DNA of 64,000 nucleotides, from contig CAJSYZ010000012.1 in assembly GCA_910574455.1 (NCBI GenBank), positions 551,317 to 615,316 on the forward strand. Reading direction: 5' to 3'. The notes beneath the pieces were generated by a model. The model made no database searches. It worked only from the letters and a program-made list of their open reading frames with translations, and was not told the DNA's origin. Positions 11,600 to 23,365 of the stretch are shown here, one piece after another (the stretch's first letter is position 1; each line of letters starts with the position of its first letter). Source of the DNA: Trichaptum fuscoviolaceum. Taxonomy: Eukaryota > Basidiomycota > Agaricomycetes > Hymenochaetales > Trichaptaceae. The position numbers and the translations under genes were made by a program.

Positions 11600-13911
11600 T
11601 CAGAGCGCTTTCGAGAGGTTTTCCGTCCGTACGTTCCAGCCAGCCTTCGGGAAGCCAGGTGCATGACCAGAACTGCCATCCCATCCTTCTGCCATCATGG
11701 CTACTGCGAGCAGAAGGCTCCCAGAGCCGGGGAAGTACGGAGTCGGGACTCGCGCGCCTCCGGACGGCATTCCGACATCGTCAAATGAGAAGATATCGTT
11801 CAGAAGCCAAGAAACCGCCTGCTCGGGCTCACCGTTCCGCGCAGCGGACATGGCGAGCATTCCGAAGTCCCAACTAATATATCACGTATTAAGACATGTT
11901 AACGCAAGGAGAATGTCGGAAGCTTACCCCCAGCAGTTCGAAATGTTCCAGTGCGTCCAGACCTTCTCCATCGTGGCTTTCGCCATAGAGACGTTGAGAT
12001 CCGGCGTCTCCGGCAGCCACCCGTACAGTCCCACAAGAGCTGGATGATCATTCGTGTACGTCGGGCCATCCCAGAATGACGTATCGATGTCTTCGTAAAC
12101 TGCATATGTTCCGTTCTGCACAGGAAGTTCTGCGAGGTTCGAGCGCACCGTCGTCCAGTTTTCCGGAACCTTCCGGCCAAGGCGCTTCATCCACGTTGAC
12201 GCGATCTCGAGGCCAAAGTTCCAGTACGCCAGCTCGAAAGCCGGGTTTCGCGTCACTAGCGGGTCTGTATCCTCGCTGACGACGTACATCGGCGGACCAA
12301 GATCGTACCGACCAGAGGTGGCATTATGAAAGGCAAACACACTCATCCAGTCCGCTGTCTCCTGGACGACGTTTACCCACTTATTCAATGTCTTCTGCGT
12401 CGGAAAGGCGCGGTATTCGTACTCAGCGAAGACAAGAGGATGTACCTGCTGCCAGATGAGGAGCTCGTTGATCTCTCCCGGTGCGCTTCGCCCTGTGGGA
12501 TCGGTCATCTTGGACCAGCGAGCACCACTTGACCAGTCTTGTTGGACTTGGGCGCGCGTGATGGCGGTGGAGAGGAATCGCGAGTAAACAGTGTTGGAGC
12601 GGTCCATTAGATCCCATTGGGACCACAGAGCCCAGTGAACGCTATGCCAGTAAAACATTTCCATATGAAACTTCCCGTACTAGAAATTTAAATGAGTAAC
12701 AGAATCGCAAAATGTAGTGTCGGAGAGCTCACCCATCCATTATTGACAAGGCCAGACTGTTAATCGAATTCAGTCTACGAAATCCATGTTACAAACCCAG
12801 AACAACGCACCTCTTGAGGGGGATAGTCACCGGCTTCGTTAACGCGAAGCAGATACTGAGACAGCACGATTCTCCTTTGGAGTTCATCCGCTCGCGAGTT
12901 TGTTGAACCGGTGATGAGATCAACGAATCCTCCCGTTGTCCAATACGACTGCCACGCTTTCGTCGAGGACGTGTGGACTGCACTAAAGCTGGGGAGTGAC
13001 TCTGGGGTCTTCAGGCCGTAATGAATCGAGAGAGAGAATGTTGATGATGAGCGGCTCGCAGGGACGATGGTGTAACGATGGGCACTTGCAGAATCACGAC
13101 GGATGGTAAACTTCGACCCACCAGCAGTAGTGATAAAGGAGTTGTTTACGAGATTGTGCGTGATTGTTGCTTGAGCACCTTTGGGCAACGGTGAACCCTG
13201 ATGCAAAGTAGTTGAATGGTTTGCTGTCATGTTGAAACGTCCAACGAACGGTGCGGAGAATTTTGAAGACCCGTCATTCCAGGGAAAGTCGAGGAAGACA
13301 CCGAGTCTACCTTGTTGGAGGAGTGGAGATGTAATCTCAACGCCGATAGTATCACTATCTTGGGCGCAAGTAGTCGTCACCGTCACTGAGGATCCGTTGA
13401 AGGTAAAGCTGCTCGTCAGCAGACCAGACCATAGCTCCAGCGCTTGTTTTTTATCCTGGATATCCGTCTCTGTAATATTCAGCACTTCACCTGAGGGCGA
13501 GAGAAACAACAGGCCAATCCGGCCCAAGTTGACGCGATTTGGATTCGAGATGAGCCATTGTTGGATGTCGGAGACGCCGCCGTACATATACGTGACATTT
13601 AGTCCATGGTTGTCCAGAGAGGTTCCCTTGTACGCGAGAACATCTTCGAGCGTCCTCCCGGTCGGAAGAGAATCGTTCTTCCATCCCCATGAAGACAAGA
13701 TTGCGAACGGCTGAAATGTCTGCAGCCCGGTCACGTCCGCCCCAAACGCAAAGTTCCCATTTCCCACCTGCATAGGTGTCAAGGTGTTCGAGGCATTACG
13801 GGTAGGATTGTAGCGCGAGACGACAGCTTTCCGGTCAATCTTGGCACCGAAGGCAATGTGGGATAGTAGGAAGAGGAAAGTGTAGAAAAGACTGAGAGTC
13901 GGCGGCATCAC
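11600..13911 (-). CDS. secreted six-hairpin type glycoside hydrolase (family not fixed)
   Basis: About 710 residues in four exons. It starts with a signal peptide (FYTFLFLLSHIAFGAK). The N-terminal half is beta-rich, with motifs such as GNGNFAFGADVTGLQTF and SSWGWKNDSLP. The C-terminal half looks like an (alpha/alpha)6 barrel: EMFYWHSVHWALW, WQQVHPLVFAEYEYR, ELAYWNFGLEIA, FPGSGSLLLAVAMMAEGW. Introns fall at about 12,730-12,810 (two small ones around the short exon SGLVNNGW) and 11,880-11,930. The splices restore QESGLVNNGW and NCWGWDFG. Many Asn-X-Ser/Thr sites fit an extracellular glycoprotein. I place it in the six-hairpin glycosidase superfamily by overall pattern. I cannot name the CAZy family, the substrate or the catalytic acids with confidence. 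Confidence 0.7.
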
Positions 13912-15284
13912 GAGAGGCAGCGACGACTTCGTTGATGTCGGTGTCCATTGCTCGCTATAAGTTTGTTCTGTAGTCGATGTTCACGAGGTCAATACTCGCT
14001 CACATGAGCATTGGAAGCGGCAACTCTACACCTGCAAAACAGATGATGCATCTTGGACGAGAACTTGACGGTACCGACGGTCCGGGTAGAATGGAATTTG
14101 AATAGATGCGGATGCAACTCGATTCACCAGAGTTGCATAGTAATTTGAAATCATGCCGCGTCCACCGTCTCTGAAACTTTGAAAGGATAGAATGCAATCC
14201 CGTTTCTCTGATATCAGTGGTACTGAGTGGCAGATGTAATGAGAGAATGAAGGACTGCACACCGCTGAAGCTGGGCGAGAGGACCCAATATGTTGAGCCT
14301 CTTGACATACATCTCGCCATCGTAAAGTGAGACGTCTGTAGTAGTAAATCATCGTCTAGATGCCATCATGGCGCCCTTCGAGAATCATTTGAGCAATCAT
14401 TAGTCCATTGAGTCGATTGCTAGACACCTTATGATGGCATGTTCAATTGACGGAGCTATAGTTAATCATAGCTAAGCAGGATGAGCGTTTACATACAGTG
14501 ATCCCTCTCGTAATGCATCACTCTTATAATGCATAACCTCTAATAATGCATGGGTCCGGGGATCCACCAAGTTGGTAGAAGGCATTTTAGTATACTATAA
14601 TGCATAACCTTCAAAAATGCATAATGCATAGCCTATTTGAGAGATTTGAAAGGGATATGCATTTTGAGAGGGTGCCTGAGACACCGAAAAGGAACATACA
14701 AGTGCTTACAGAGCAGAGTTTCAGGACTTAAAATTGCATTTTAGACATGAAGATATTGGCTTAAGGCCAACTTTTGGCCGTAAGTAGAGAAAGCAGACTT
14801 AAACATTATTTTCGAGAGCCATTTAAAGAGAGAACTTCCACATTTGGATACATTATTTGTATTATGTAGAAAAATAGAATTTCTCATAATGCATACCCCC
14901 TTATAATGCATAGCCTAACCCTTCCACCGACCCCCATCCATTACGAGAGGTATTACTGTAGGTTGTTGCCAGTTCATCCTTTATCCCAGCTAACTTTTAA
15001 AGTGAGAGGTAGCAAGTCATGGTAAGATGAGAAAAAGAACACATCGTGGCATACGTACTAACGTAGTACATCTGCAAAAATGTGGGGCATTGTCACGTGA
15101 CTGATATATAACCGAGGCGCGTTGCACTATGAACGCGTCGACTTCTTCATCTTTAACCACCACCATAACCTCAACAACGGGTTCACTTTTCTACTTCTCT
15201 GGATAACTCGGCACTCTGAATTACATCTAATTGACTACAACATCTTACTACATCTCATACTGAGAAAGCGAGTGTGCTCATAGT
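13912..15284. other. intergenic holding one MITE
   Basis: Apart from the TA-flanked element at 14,496-14,958 I see no gene. Around 15,100-15,130 a TATA-like ATATATAACC and a CT/AC-rich leader look like the promoter of the gene that follows. Confidence 0.5.
14496..14958. mobile_element. Tc1/mariner-like MITE, 463 bp, TA target duplication
   Basis: The element starts CAGTGATCCCTCTCGTAATG, and its right end read on the other strand is CAGTAATACCTCTCGTAATG (18 of 20 bases equal). Both ends are flanked by TA (14,494-14,495 and 14,959-14,960), the target site of the Tc1/mariner superfamily. The interior is AT-rich and has no transposase. It carries at least eight copies of a short near-palindromic motif ATAATGCATA, clustered near both ends, which may be sub-terminal binding repeats. 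It is non-autonomous. Confidence 0.85.
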
Positions 15285-15714
15285 ATGCAGGACCGAATAT
15301 CGTTGGGTTCCTCAGCGGACGGAATAAACAGACAGAAACCGCTAAGTAAGTGGTCATTAGCTATCACCACTCCTCGCATTAAATCATCTCTGACCTTGGA
15401 CCTCTCTAAGGTCGGTCGCACTCAAGGCGCAAGATACACTCTATTCACTGGTATCGCCTTTAAACGTGATAGAGACGAGCCTTCGCTGGCATGGTACGTG
15501 ATTCATTCACCACATATCAATAGTTAATGACTAGTACAGTCATCCGCCAAGCCTGTTCAACATGCACTATCCATTGATGTTCAACACCGGAACACTGTTC
15601 ATACATGCTAACTTTCGCCTCGTACGTGACTATATGCGTCCTATTCTCCTTTCTAATGATTTAAAGGTTTCATGTCTTCCTAATACGTTTCTTTTCTCCT
15701 TCGGAAACGCCTGA
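15285..15714 (+). CDS. unrecognised two-exon gene, ~127 residues
   Basis: Exon 1 (15285-15493) and exon 2 (15540-15714) join across a 46-base GTACGT...CAG intron without changing frame. They end at a TGA at 15,712. The joined product reads FKRDRDEPSLAW, then CHPPSLFNMHYP, and is mixed polar/hydrophobic without a signal peptide or clear membrane segment. A TATA-like site lies about 180 bases upstream, and a 25-residue upstream ORF starts at about 15,129 in the leader. No homologue comes to mind. The in-frame splice is the main support, so this is only a moderate candidate. Confidence 0.35.
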
Positions 15715-16437
15715 GAGACTTCCGTTAGGATAGAGCGAAACCGCAGAAGTCCTTGAGCACTTGCATACATGTATAGTGGTCCCAGCGTAAATGCATTTTT
15801 AATTAGCTCAAAACATAAAACTTGTACGCCGCCCAATCGCTCTTATGTCTTATATGCCCTCTGCTAATCTTCCCAGCACAGCATAATCTTTAAAAGCATC
15901 TCTATTCAGAGCTCCTTCCAAAACGCAGACTCGGATGCTCCTGTGAATTTCGATGCTCATGATTCAGGAAGTAAATGTCAATTTGCTCATTGGTATGTCT
16001 TCTTCCAAAATTGAAAATACAATGATAATGTGAGCTCAACGACGACTACCGTCCAGTATAGTATCACTCGTCGCTGATGACTCGAAATTGTGTCCATGTT
16101 CGTTGCATGTTCTCTCTTTCACTACGAGGAAAAGGTGATACTGTAATATTCCCTTTCAACTTCTCAATCTCTTTCAACTACAAGTCCTTGGTTCACTAGC
16201 ATCGGGTGCTATATGCTGGTCCTCTAAGATAAACTCATAGAGGTTCTCATACTTCCTAACGGTCGTCATCCGCCTCCTTTTAGAGATTCTTTGCCTTGCT
16301 ACCCCACATTTCCTCCCTTGGCAGGTAAATGTGGCGATGCCGAGCTGAAGCCGTGATGCTGCCAAAAATGGCCGTCCTGTCTTTAGCTTCTATGCCCCTC
16401 CGCCAACTCCTCCTCTCTCACCAACTACCACCACAAG
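15715..16437. other. intergenic / promoter region of the Atg27 gene
   Basis: I see no coding signal. The last 60 bases before 16,438 are rich in CT and CCAC strings ending ACAAG-ATG, a common basidiomycete start context. Confidence 0.5.
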
Positions 16438-18096
16438 ATGAAGCCTGTCTTCCTGGTGTGCGGTCTCAGCACGCTGGTCGTTGCAGCGTCGGCATCAACG
16501 CTGTTGGCTAGCTCAGAAGGCGAAACCCCGTTCGTTCTCGAAGTCTCGACACCGCCACCACTGGGTCGTCTGGGCACGCGGCAGCGCACAGAAGCTTCCG
16601 CATATGACGATAACGATGAATCTCAGAAGAAACGACGGTTTTGCAAGTTCAGATTCGAGGATGCTGCGCTCGAGTACGACTTGTGTCCTTTGTTCGAGCA
16701 GAAAGGGAAGGATGAAAGGCATCCATGGAATCGCTGGATCTGGTGGAAAAGGGAGACTCCCCCTACGGTCACATCGACAGCCTACGTGATGTCGATTCGG
16801 GGAGCACTGCAGAGGAATGAGAGCAGGCCATTAGAGGAGCAGGTGCGTAATCCTTCTACATCTTCGAGAATGCTCATCAACACATTTGCTAGTGCCCGGA
16901 AGGGACTTGGATTTGTATGACAAGTACATTTGCTTCCAACTCTGCAAAGAAACCATACTCATGTTCATGCAGCTTGGAACTATGCGGCGAAGAAGAAGGA
17001 CCCGTACCGTGTAACCCAAGTTGTGCCTGTCGCGGGCAACCTCCCTCTCGCCGACAACCACACCCGGGAACACCACCCAGGTCTGAATGCAACCGTCAAG
17101 CTTGGCCGGAAGCATAACGGCGCCAGCGACCGTATGTACACTTTATTGGCGCGTTTTGTGATCTTATCACTCACGTTTTGTAGCCGATTTGATGCTCACC
17201 TTGCGCGGCGGCATGTATGTGGGAAGGAATCAGTCGGCAGTGTTGTACTACCACTGCAACGCTTCAGCACAGGAGGTAAGTCATTTGCTGCCTGATTTGA
17301 GCACTATTGACCGATGGCTAGCCAACAAATCCGGAAATCGGATGGCAGTACAATGGCTACCATGTCTTGCACTGGCGCACCCCACATGCCTGTCCGCGCT
17401 CGCTTGCTGCGACGCCCAACCCAGCGCCCGAGCCATCCCCCAATGAACCCGATCCAACGCCCGAGACGCCGCCCGACGACATCCCCGCTGACGCTGGGGG
17501 TGGAGGCGAGCCGGAGGACGATGATGACCAGGAGTTCCTTGTTCCTCCTGCGCCAATTGAGACCAGACGGCGATTCAGTGTCATGGCTATACTGGCTTTC
17601 CTGTACGTGGTCAGAAACGCGTTTATATACTCCTTTCTCATTAACTTTTAGCACATTATCTGGCGGTGCCGTATATGTTCTCTACACCCGTTCGGAGCGA
17701 GTGCGTGCCATGATTCCGACCTCGCTGCCTTTCCATATCAGCGTTCCGACGCTCAAGTCGCCCATCCTCCCTTCCTTCTCGTCACTCCCCTCCCCGAGTA
17801 AATTCCGACAGTCGCGCCGTCGCTGGCGGCGAAAAGGCCACAAGGGCTTCCGCCCGCCGGAATCGCGGCTGCGCGAGTGGGCAACCGAGGAGGGCGTTCT
17901 CGATGACAACTATGAACGCGGTTTGCTCGCGGACAGTGAATACGACTTGGGCGGCGAAGAAGACTTCATGGTCAATGCGAGAGGCGGATCGGACGTGTTG
18001 TTCAATGGTGACGAGACGGATGAGGAAATGCCGCTCACACCTAGCCCGAGGCAGTTCAAGTCGGGCGGTGCGAAGAACTACGGTACTGTAGGCTGA
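16438..18096 (+). CDS. ATG27: autophagy-related protein Atg27 (MRH-domain type I membrane protein)
   Basis: This is a type I membrane protein of the Atg27 family, which cycles between Golgi, vacuole and Atg9 vesicles in autophagy. The N-terminus is a signal peptide (MKPVFLVCGLSTLVVAASAS). The lumenal part carries the cysteine pattern of a mannose-6-phosphate-receptor-homology domain: CKFRFEDAALEYDLCPLF, CPEGTWIC, RVTQVVPVAG, DLMLTLRGGMYVGR, YYHCNAS, GYHVLHWRTPHACP. A Pro/Glu-rich spacer and one transmembrane segment follow (FSVMAILAFLTLSGGAVYVL, completed across an intron). The cytosolic tail is basic, then acidic. Exons are about 16438-16842, 16,886-16923, 16973-17,132, 17,184-17,275, 17,322-17,605 and 17,651-18096; each junction keeps the frame. 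The C-terminal tail (about 130 residues) is longer than in yeast. No adjacent gene is obviously related. Confidence 0.82.
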
Positions 18097-18622
18097 AGAC
18101 TCCATGCTACACTTTTCTGGCTTCTTATCTTTCACGAACTTACGTATGTTTTATAACCCCTTTTCTTGATGTACATGCTTTCCATCTTCGATTCGTTCTA
18201 TGTCTGCATTAATAGCCTCGATTTTCTCTGCCTCTCATTGGCATGATCTGTAACGAAAATAAACACGATGTATAGAATATGTATGTGATTTGATATTGTA
18301 CACTTGACCGGTAGCTGGCCTCTATAGTAGATGATGTGGTATCGAATACTCGCTGTAGATGATGACATTCATTATCAAACTATTGTCACCATCGAGATAA
18401 CTGTAGAGGGAAAATGTACAAATAAGAAACGATAGAATCGGGGATCTGGACGTCGACAAATAATATTATAACACTACATACATACATATAACTCATAAGG
18501 TAGAAGATCACACCCAAAGCCGTTTGGCGGTAGCAAGTAAAACGGTTGAGAGTTCCTCTGATCGTGGAAAGAAGCCAACCAGGCTGGACCTTTCCAACAT
18601 ATACAGAGCGAGGAGCCATGAA
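18097..18622. other. intergenic, convergent 3' ends
   Basis: This AT-rich spacer lies between the Atg27 gene and a minus-strand gene. It probably holds both 3' untranslated regions; nothing else is seen. Confidence 0.5.
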
Positions 18623-20250
18623 TTAATTAGAGCTTGTATGAAAGGAAGCAAACGGCACGCACGAATGTAACATGTCCACTAGCTGCATCAAGGTACTACT
18701 TTCATTAATGAAGTCTGGCGAAAAATGGCCGATAGTGTTGGTAATTCGCTCGAGGCCAGATTGAATGAGTTCATCGTATCCTTGAGGGTCTTTTCTCCAG
18801 TCGCCGCTCTCGAGGGCTTGTATTAAGAGACAGAAGAACTCGGCCCAAGCATCTTCAGATACATCGTTCGCGATGTTGACTGAGCATGGCGAAAACTGGG
18901 CTTGTGGTCGTCGCAGAAGATGGACGAGGGAACGAGCGCAAATAGAGGCGAGCTGCGGGTGTCTGTTGGGGTGAATTTCAGACCAAGACCTCGTGTAGCG
19001 GAACACCGTCTGCGTCTGATAACTTGCTATCTAGGCTCACCTTAAATATGACAGCATCTGCAAGAAGGACTTGTCCCGTCCGTATATATCCCCCGAGAGA
19101 AAGAATTCCTTCCAAAGAGAATAAACGTTATTCTCCTCCATCGCCAGAGCGCAGCGGTCTCGAAGGGTGATGAGATCCTGAACGTCGCTGATGTCGGTTG
19201 TCTTCAAATCAAGAGCAGGACTTATATGCTTGATTACGTCGGGGCCATGTAGATATCTGAGACATTCTCGAGCTATCGGAAACTGAATCGAAATGTCGCA
19301 GATTTGCATCAAGGGCTTTATTTGAGTCGAATGTACGATTGACCTATTTGAAAGCAAGGATCAATCAGTAAGTTTCTGCCACATATCCACATCATGAAAC
19401 AAACCGGGAAAACGCCACTGAACTTTGTTGCCTGCTCCAGAAGAGCAGTACATGCATTCATCAGTCTGAAGGTGAGCTTCAGCTCCAGGTGATCAAGTCG
19501 CGCGAGGAAGTTTTCATGAAGAGGCGGGCGAAGCATCTTGTGTATTTGGCTTGCTATGGCGACTGGGCCAAGGCCTCCTTTCGCTGCGAAATGGTTCAAC
19601 CGAGCCTCCAGAGATCGGCCGAGAGAAGAGTAGACGAGCCCGAGAACACGGCCGGGCCCGATTAGGTTGGAGGATGTTGCGTTGGAAGATGAGTATTGCG
19701 AGCAGACGATGTACTCGTACGAGCTTGAGCTGTCGAATGCACATCTGCACGAAGAAGTCGATACATGGTCGTCCGCGTCATCGCTTATACAGAAATAAGA
19801 CGCGGAAGGTGAGCTATCACACCCTTCGCTGCATTCGCTAAGGGTGACAAGAGACCCATTGGCATTGAACTGGAGTGGTTGTGAGTGGAATGCCTCGTCG
19901 TTGTATGTGGCACGTCGTAAGCTATCGCCTATAGATTCAGATCTTCTAAGTGATCCCATGCTTCGCTTTTTTATGATCGCCTTGCGTATCACGTTTTCCA
20001 GCGAATTCCCTAGGAGTGTGTAGACTTTACTCAGTGCTCTCCCGGCACCTGGCTGGTCCGAGGTTGTTTCATTGTACGAGCCAGAGTCGAGTGAGCAGGT
20101 CGTTTCGCGTCGATGAGGCAGCATAATAACGGGCGTAAAGCAGCACCATGTAAGAGACGGGAACGATGAAGACGGAGGGTCACAGGGAGAGGAAGGTGGC
20201 CTCCGAAACCATGGCCTTGGAGCTTTAAGTGATTGTGCCTGGCAGTCCAT
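18623..20250 (-). CDS. unrecognised intracellular protein, ~500 residues, uncertain splicing
   Basis: Three protein-like blocks lie in line. The N-terminal block (20,250 to about 19,380) is Ser-rich and carries a degenerate duplication: GAGRALSKVYTLLGNSLE resembles GPGRVLGLVYSSLGRSLE about 115 residues later. The middle block (19,357-19,037) contains DLITLRDRCALAMEENNVY. The C-terminal block (19,006-18,623) contains CARSLVHLLRRPQ and DAWAEFFCLLIQALESGDW. The helical look suggests a solenoid. An intron near 19,320-19,375 can join the first two blocks. The second and third blocks share a frame but are separated by TGA and TAG codons within about 25 bases (19,013-19,037), too short for a normal intron. 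Either the gene ends at the first stop or it is damaged. A Met at 20,124 is the more natural start. I know no family for it. Confidence 0.45.
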
Positions 20251-21469
20251 AGATGTGAGCGGGGGCGCAGCCCGTGTCTTTGCATTTCGCGTAGATCAGA
20301 GTTTGTAGGCACTGCTGCGCGCCTAACAATCGAGTGCAATAAAATTAGATTGTGAGATGACAGGGCAGTGGTAGAACAGCAGACGACAAGTATTTTTGGG
20401 CTGACCTTTGATGCACTGCATTGTGGTGCTGGGAGTCGTTCTAAATCCCAGCGTCGCACATTGATCAATGACGCTCGAATAAATCACATGAATGCCTCGG
20501 AACGTTGTTTGAATAGCGCGATCACTACGCATCAAGTTGCACTTGCACGGCCGAAAGTGACAAAACACAGTTTCCCACACGATATTCATCATCGATATCT
20601 CCCTTCACTATGCGCGGAAGCTTTTTGATAAATATAGAGGCAGTATTTCACGACTAGATCACGACAGAATAGTAGTAAATATTACATCAGTCTTCAGATA
20701 TCAAGATCAGATAGTATGAGTGGTACTTACTAATAGATCAAGCCGCAGCGCCTGGCGAGGGCAGTGCAAATGTAACAAATGCATGACGCTTACATCATTC
20801 GCGTTTGAATTGTATTGGGCTGCGTGTTCTGACCAGTAACAAAACGAAAGTACACCCTCCCACACCGCCGAGAACTTGCAGCCGGCTTAGCAGGTGAAGT
20901 ATAAGCCCAAGTTTGACCATGTAAAACATCATCGGAGCTGCGTCAAACTCTTCCTTTGGAGTTCCAGAGGAAGAAGTCACACTTCTGGAACTATCAGGAA
21001 GCGGATAAGTATGCGGCTACGGATGTTAACTACACTTAACACACGTACCTACTAGAGTAATGAGATTCTCTTGACCACATAAGCTTTAAAAGGTTCAAAT
21101 GTCATACTATCTGCTTACCACAAGCATATCTAAGCCTTGAATACCATAGAGACTAAATATTGAGAACACAAGACGATAGTATCAGTCGGAAAGCGAGAGA
21201 GAGAACACAGAGAAGAGCCGCCTTCTGTGAGCTCAGGCTAGTAGGAGAGTCTTTAAGCGGCGCTTCAATTTGTGGGCGCTTAGTAGGTACACTTACTACT
21301 TGCATGCACTGCCAGTGGCACGTGCAGTGACAGTGTACTACGTAACTTTAAACTTAAACTTCAAGTTGAACTTGAACTTTCTTCTGGTGCCTTCATTGTT
21401 ATGAAAGTCGAACGGATCTTCTGCCCTCCGTAAGAATATCTCAGAACAAACTAAAGCACCCATACTGTC
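20251..21469. other. intergenic, nothing clearly coding
   Basis: Open stretches at 20,323-20,628 and 20,795-20,980 are unconvincing. Around 21,308-21,375 there is a GCCAGTGGC palindrome and an AACTTCAAGTTGAACTTGAA symmetric stretch, possible remnants of inverted-repeat elements. Confidence 0.45.
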
Positions 21470-22332
21470 ATGACAGACTCAAATTGCGAAGGAGAGTACA
21501 CAACCACAGCGCTGTCATACTCTTGCAATGCCCACTTCACGACGGAACGAGCAACGATGTCGCATACCTTTCAACGCGCTATGAGTTTCGTGCCTTCTGA
21601 ATTCTGTAAGGCATTCTGGAATACCATTCTATGTGTGTGTAAATGTTTCGTTCGTGGATTTGATTTAACTCACATCTAGGCTGTACCTGTTCTGGAAGAT
21701 CGGCATTGTACACGACAGCAGATTCAGCCTTGGAAACCTTGTGCGAAGAGGTTGGGGTTCTCCAAGACTTCTACTTGGCCAAGTGCTGGAGTATTGGTAC
21801 CATTCGTCTGATAAGAATGGATGGAGCGAACAGGTACTCTTCCGTTCATGGCGATTTGTTAAGGTTCTTCGACGGAGAAAGGATGACTGGCTACTTTACT
21901 TCGACTTCCTCTACAATTGGTTGTCGAAATGGTTTGAGACTTTCCGCTAGATGAATCTTCTCACTAAAAACCTTATGCCAAAGACGAAGAAACTCGAGAT
22001 ACGAGAAGGGTATGATAAAGACCACCCTAACGAAGGACTCATCCAATTTGCCGCGGTAGCTACGAAGGCTTGCAATTCGCAAGTGAGCATTGAAACTCTA
22101 GAGGATACTTCTTGAATATATTTAAATTCCTGACAGAATATGTTGCAACTTATGGTACGTTGTAATCGACGTCCTCTATTGATTTTCCCTTAACATCAAC
22201 CTATACTACATCCAGAGACAATTGCTTGAGGCAATATCCTTGCATATTGTAGGCGAACTCGAGATAATGGAGAGTTTGAAGGAGCTATCAGCGCTCTCTG
22301 TTGCAATATTCTTAGTGGTAGTGGTCGTCTAA
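21470..22332 (+). CDS. unrecognised multi-exon gene with a C-terminal hydrophobic tail; in-frame TAG
   Basis: Exon 1 (21470-21636) joins in phase to 21680 onward, giving FWNTILCVLYLFWKIG and then a Trp-rich stretch (VLEYWYHSSDKNGWSEQ, DWLLYFDFLYNWLSKWF) that runs to a TAG at 21,948-21,950. The same frame continues after the TAG with MNLLTKNLMPKTKKLEI, up to a clean GTGAGC donor at about 22,081. A micro-exon (NMLQLM, near 22,138-22,155) and a last exon ending in a hydrophobic tail (LSALSVAIFLVVVVV, stop 22,330-22,332) follow in phase. Two readings are possible. The TAG could be a nonsense mutation, or an intron from about 21,831 (GTACTC) to the TAG could remove the Trp-rich stretch. I recognise no family. 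Confidence 0.4.
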
Positions 22333-23365
22333 ATCGGAAGAATGGCAGCATTCGACAATGCCCACCAATGGGCTCCAAGGTATGTATACAGAGATCTATA
22401 AGTCTTCAGATGACGATATATACTCACCACCGTGAACGGCTGTCTGTCTAGGATAATATTGACCCAAGGTCCATAACTATATTTTAGGCGGGAGTCTTAC
22501 TTTGTTCGTACTGTTATCTTTCTCACTGCTGCCATTCAGCAAATAGAATCCATCAGACCTTCTGTACCCATCGAAATACCACCATACCACTCCAACAGAT
22601 ATGAACTATTTGTTTGATGCGCCTCTAACGGCTTCACACGTTGAACAAACTCCTATCAACGACGCTGATGATCGCATTGGAATTCTGATATCTTGGAGCA
22701 TTCCGAGCACTCTTGTTATCGGTTATCAGGCGGCCCCCTCGAAAAGGCCGAGTTCTTCCTTTAAATATACATTCCTTATATGTTCAGCGTAAGCACTGTT
22801 CTAGCCTCTATTCGTCTTTTGTCACACATATTCTGCTATCCACTCCTCAGATGACATCTTTGCAAAGTTCCTCTATGCAATCACGAGCGAGAAACGCCGG
22901 GCAAGTATCTAGCAGAGGAGGTACGCAAAGTTCTCACTCTCAAGTTTAGATGGACAGCTATTGATACATATATAGTACAAATAAAGAGTACAATCGGGAT
23001 TGCGCCTTCCTTAATAGTAAAGAATACTATGATCATGCGTCGATCAAGTCTTGCATCCCTGATCCGAGTCAGATGAGCTGATGTCGACCTGCACATGTAT
23101 CCCGGTATTCGATTCACACTTGGAGTATGAAGGTGCGAAGTAGAAATCTTGCGCACCATGGATTGACATCAACTTCATCATAGAAGCCTTGTATTTCATG
23201 TGCTATCCTGGATGAAATGAAGCCCAATTAACGACGGTAGACTACTTAAAACCCCACATCCATGTCTGGCCTCAAATGAGGCACTGCATTGTAGTCCGTT
23301 CACAATCCTTTGCAGTGTATGCACGTGATTGAGATTACAGATTAGTCTATTGCTTGGCACCAACA
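22333..23365. other. intergenic; possible unresolved exon at 22,601-22,920
   Basis: An open stretch from an ATG at 22,601 (MNYLFDAPLTASHVEQTP) and a later one near 22,852-22,915 (DDIFAKFLYAITSEKRR) look protein-like. The splice phases I can find do not connect them. I list them as unresolved rather than as a gene. Confidence 0.35.

Noticed and set aside
11523..11600. An alternative C-terminus of the six-hairpin hydrolase in another frame (SALINYLTVMEDMG)
   Set aside because: It needs a frameshift, and the in-frame end ENLSKAL before TGA at 11,600 fits the preceding GFPKAGW reading better.
17281..17641. Minus-strand and shifted frames with Gly/Ser-rich proteins over the Atg27 gene
   Set aside because: Shadows of the Pro-rich spacer exon of Atg27.
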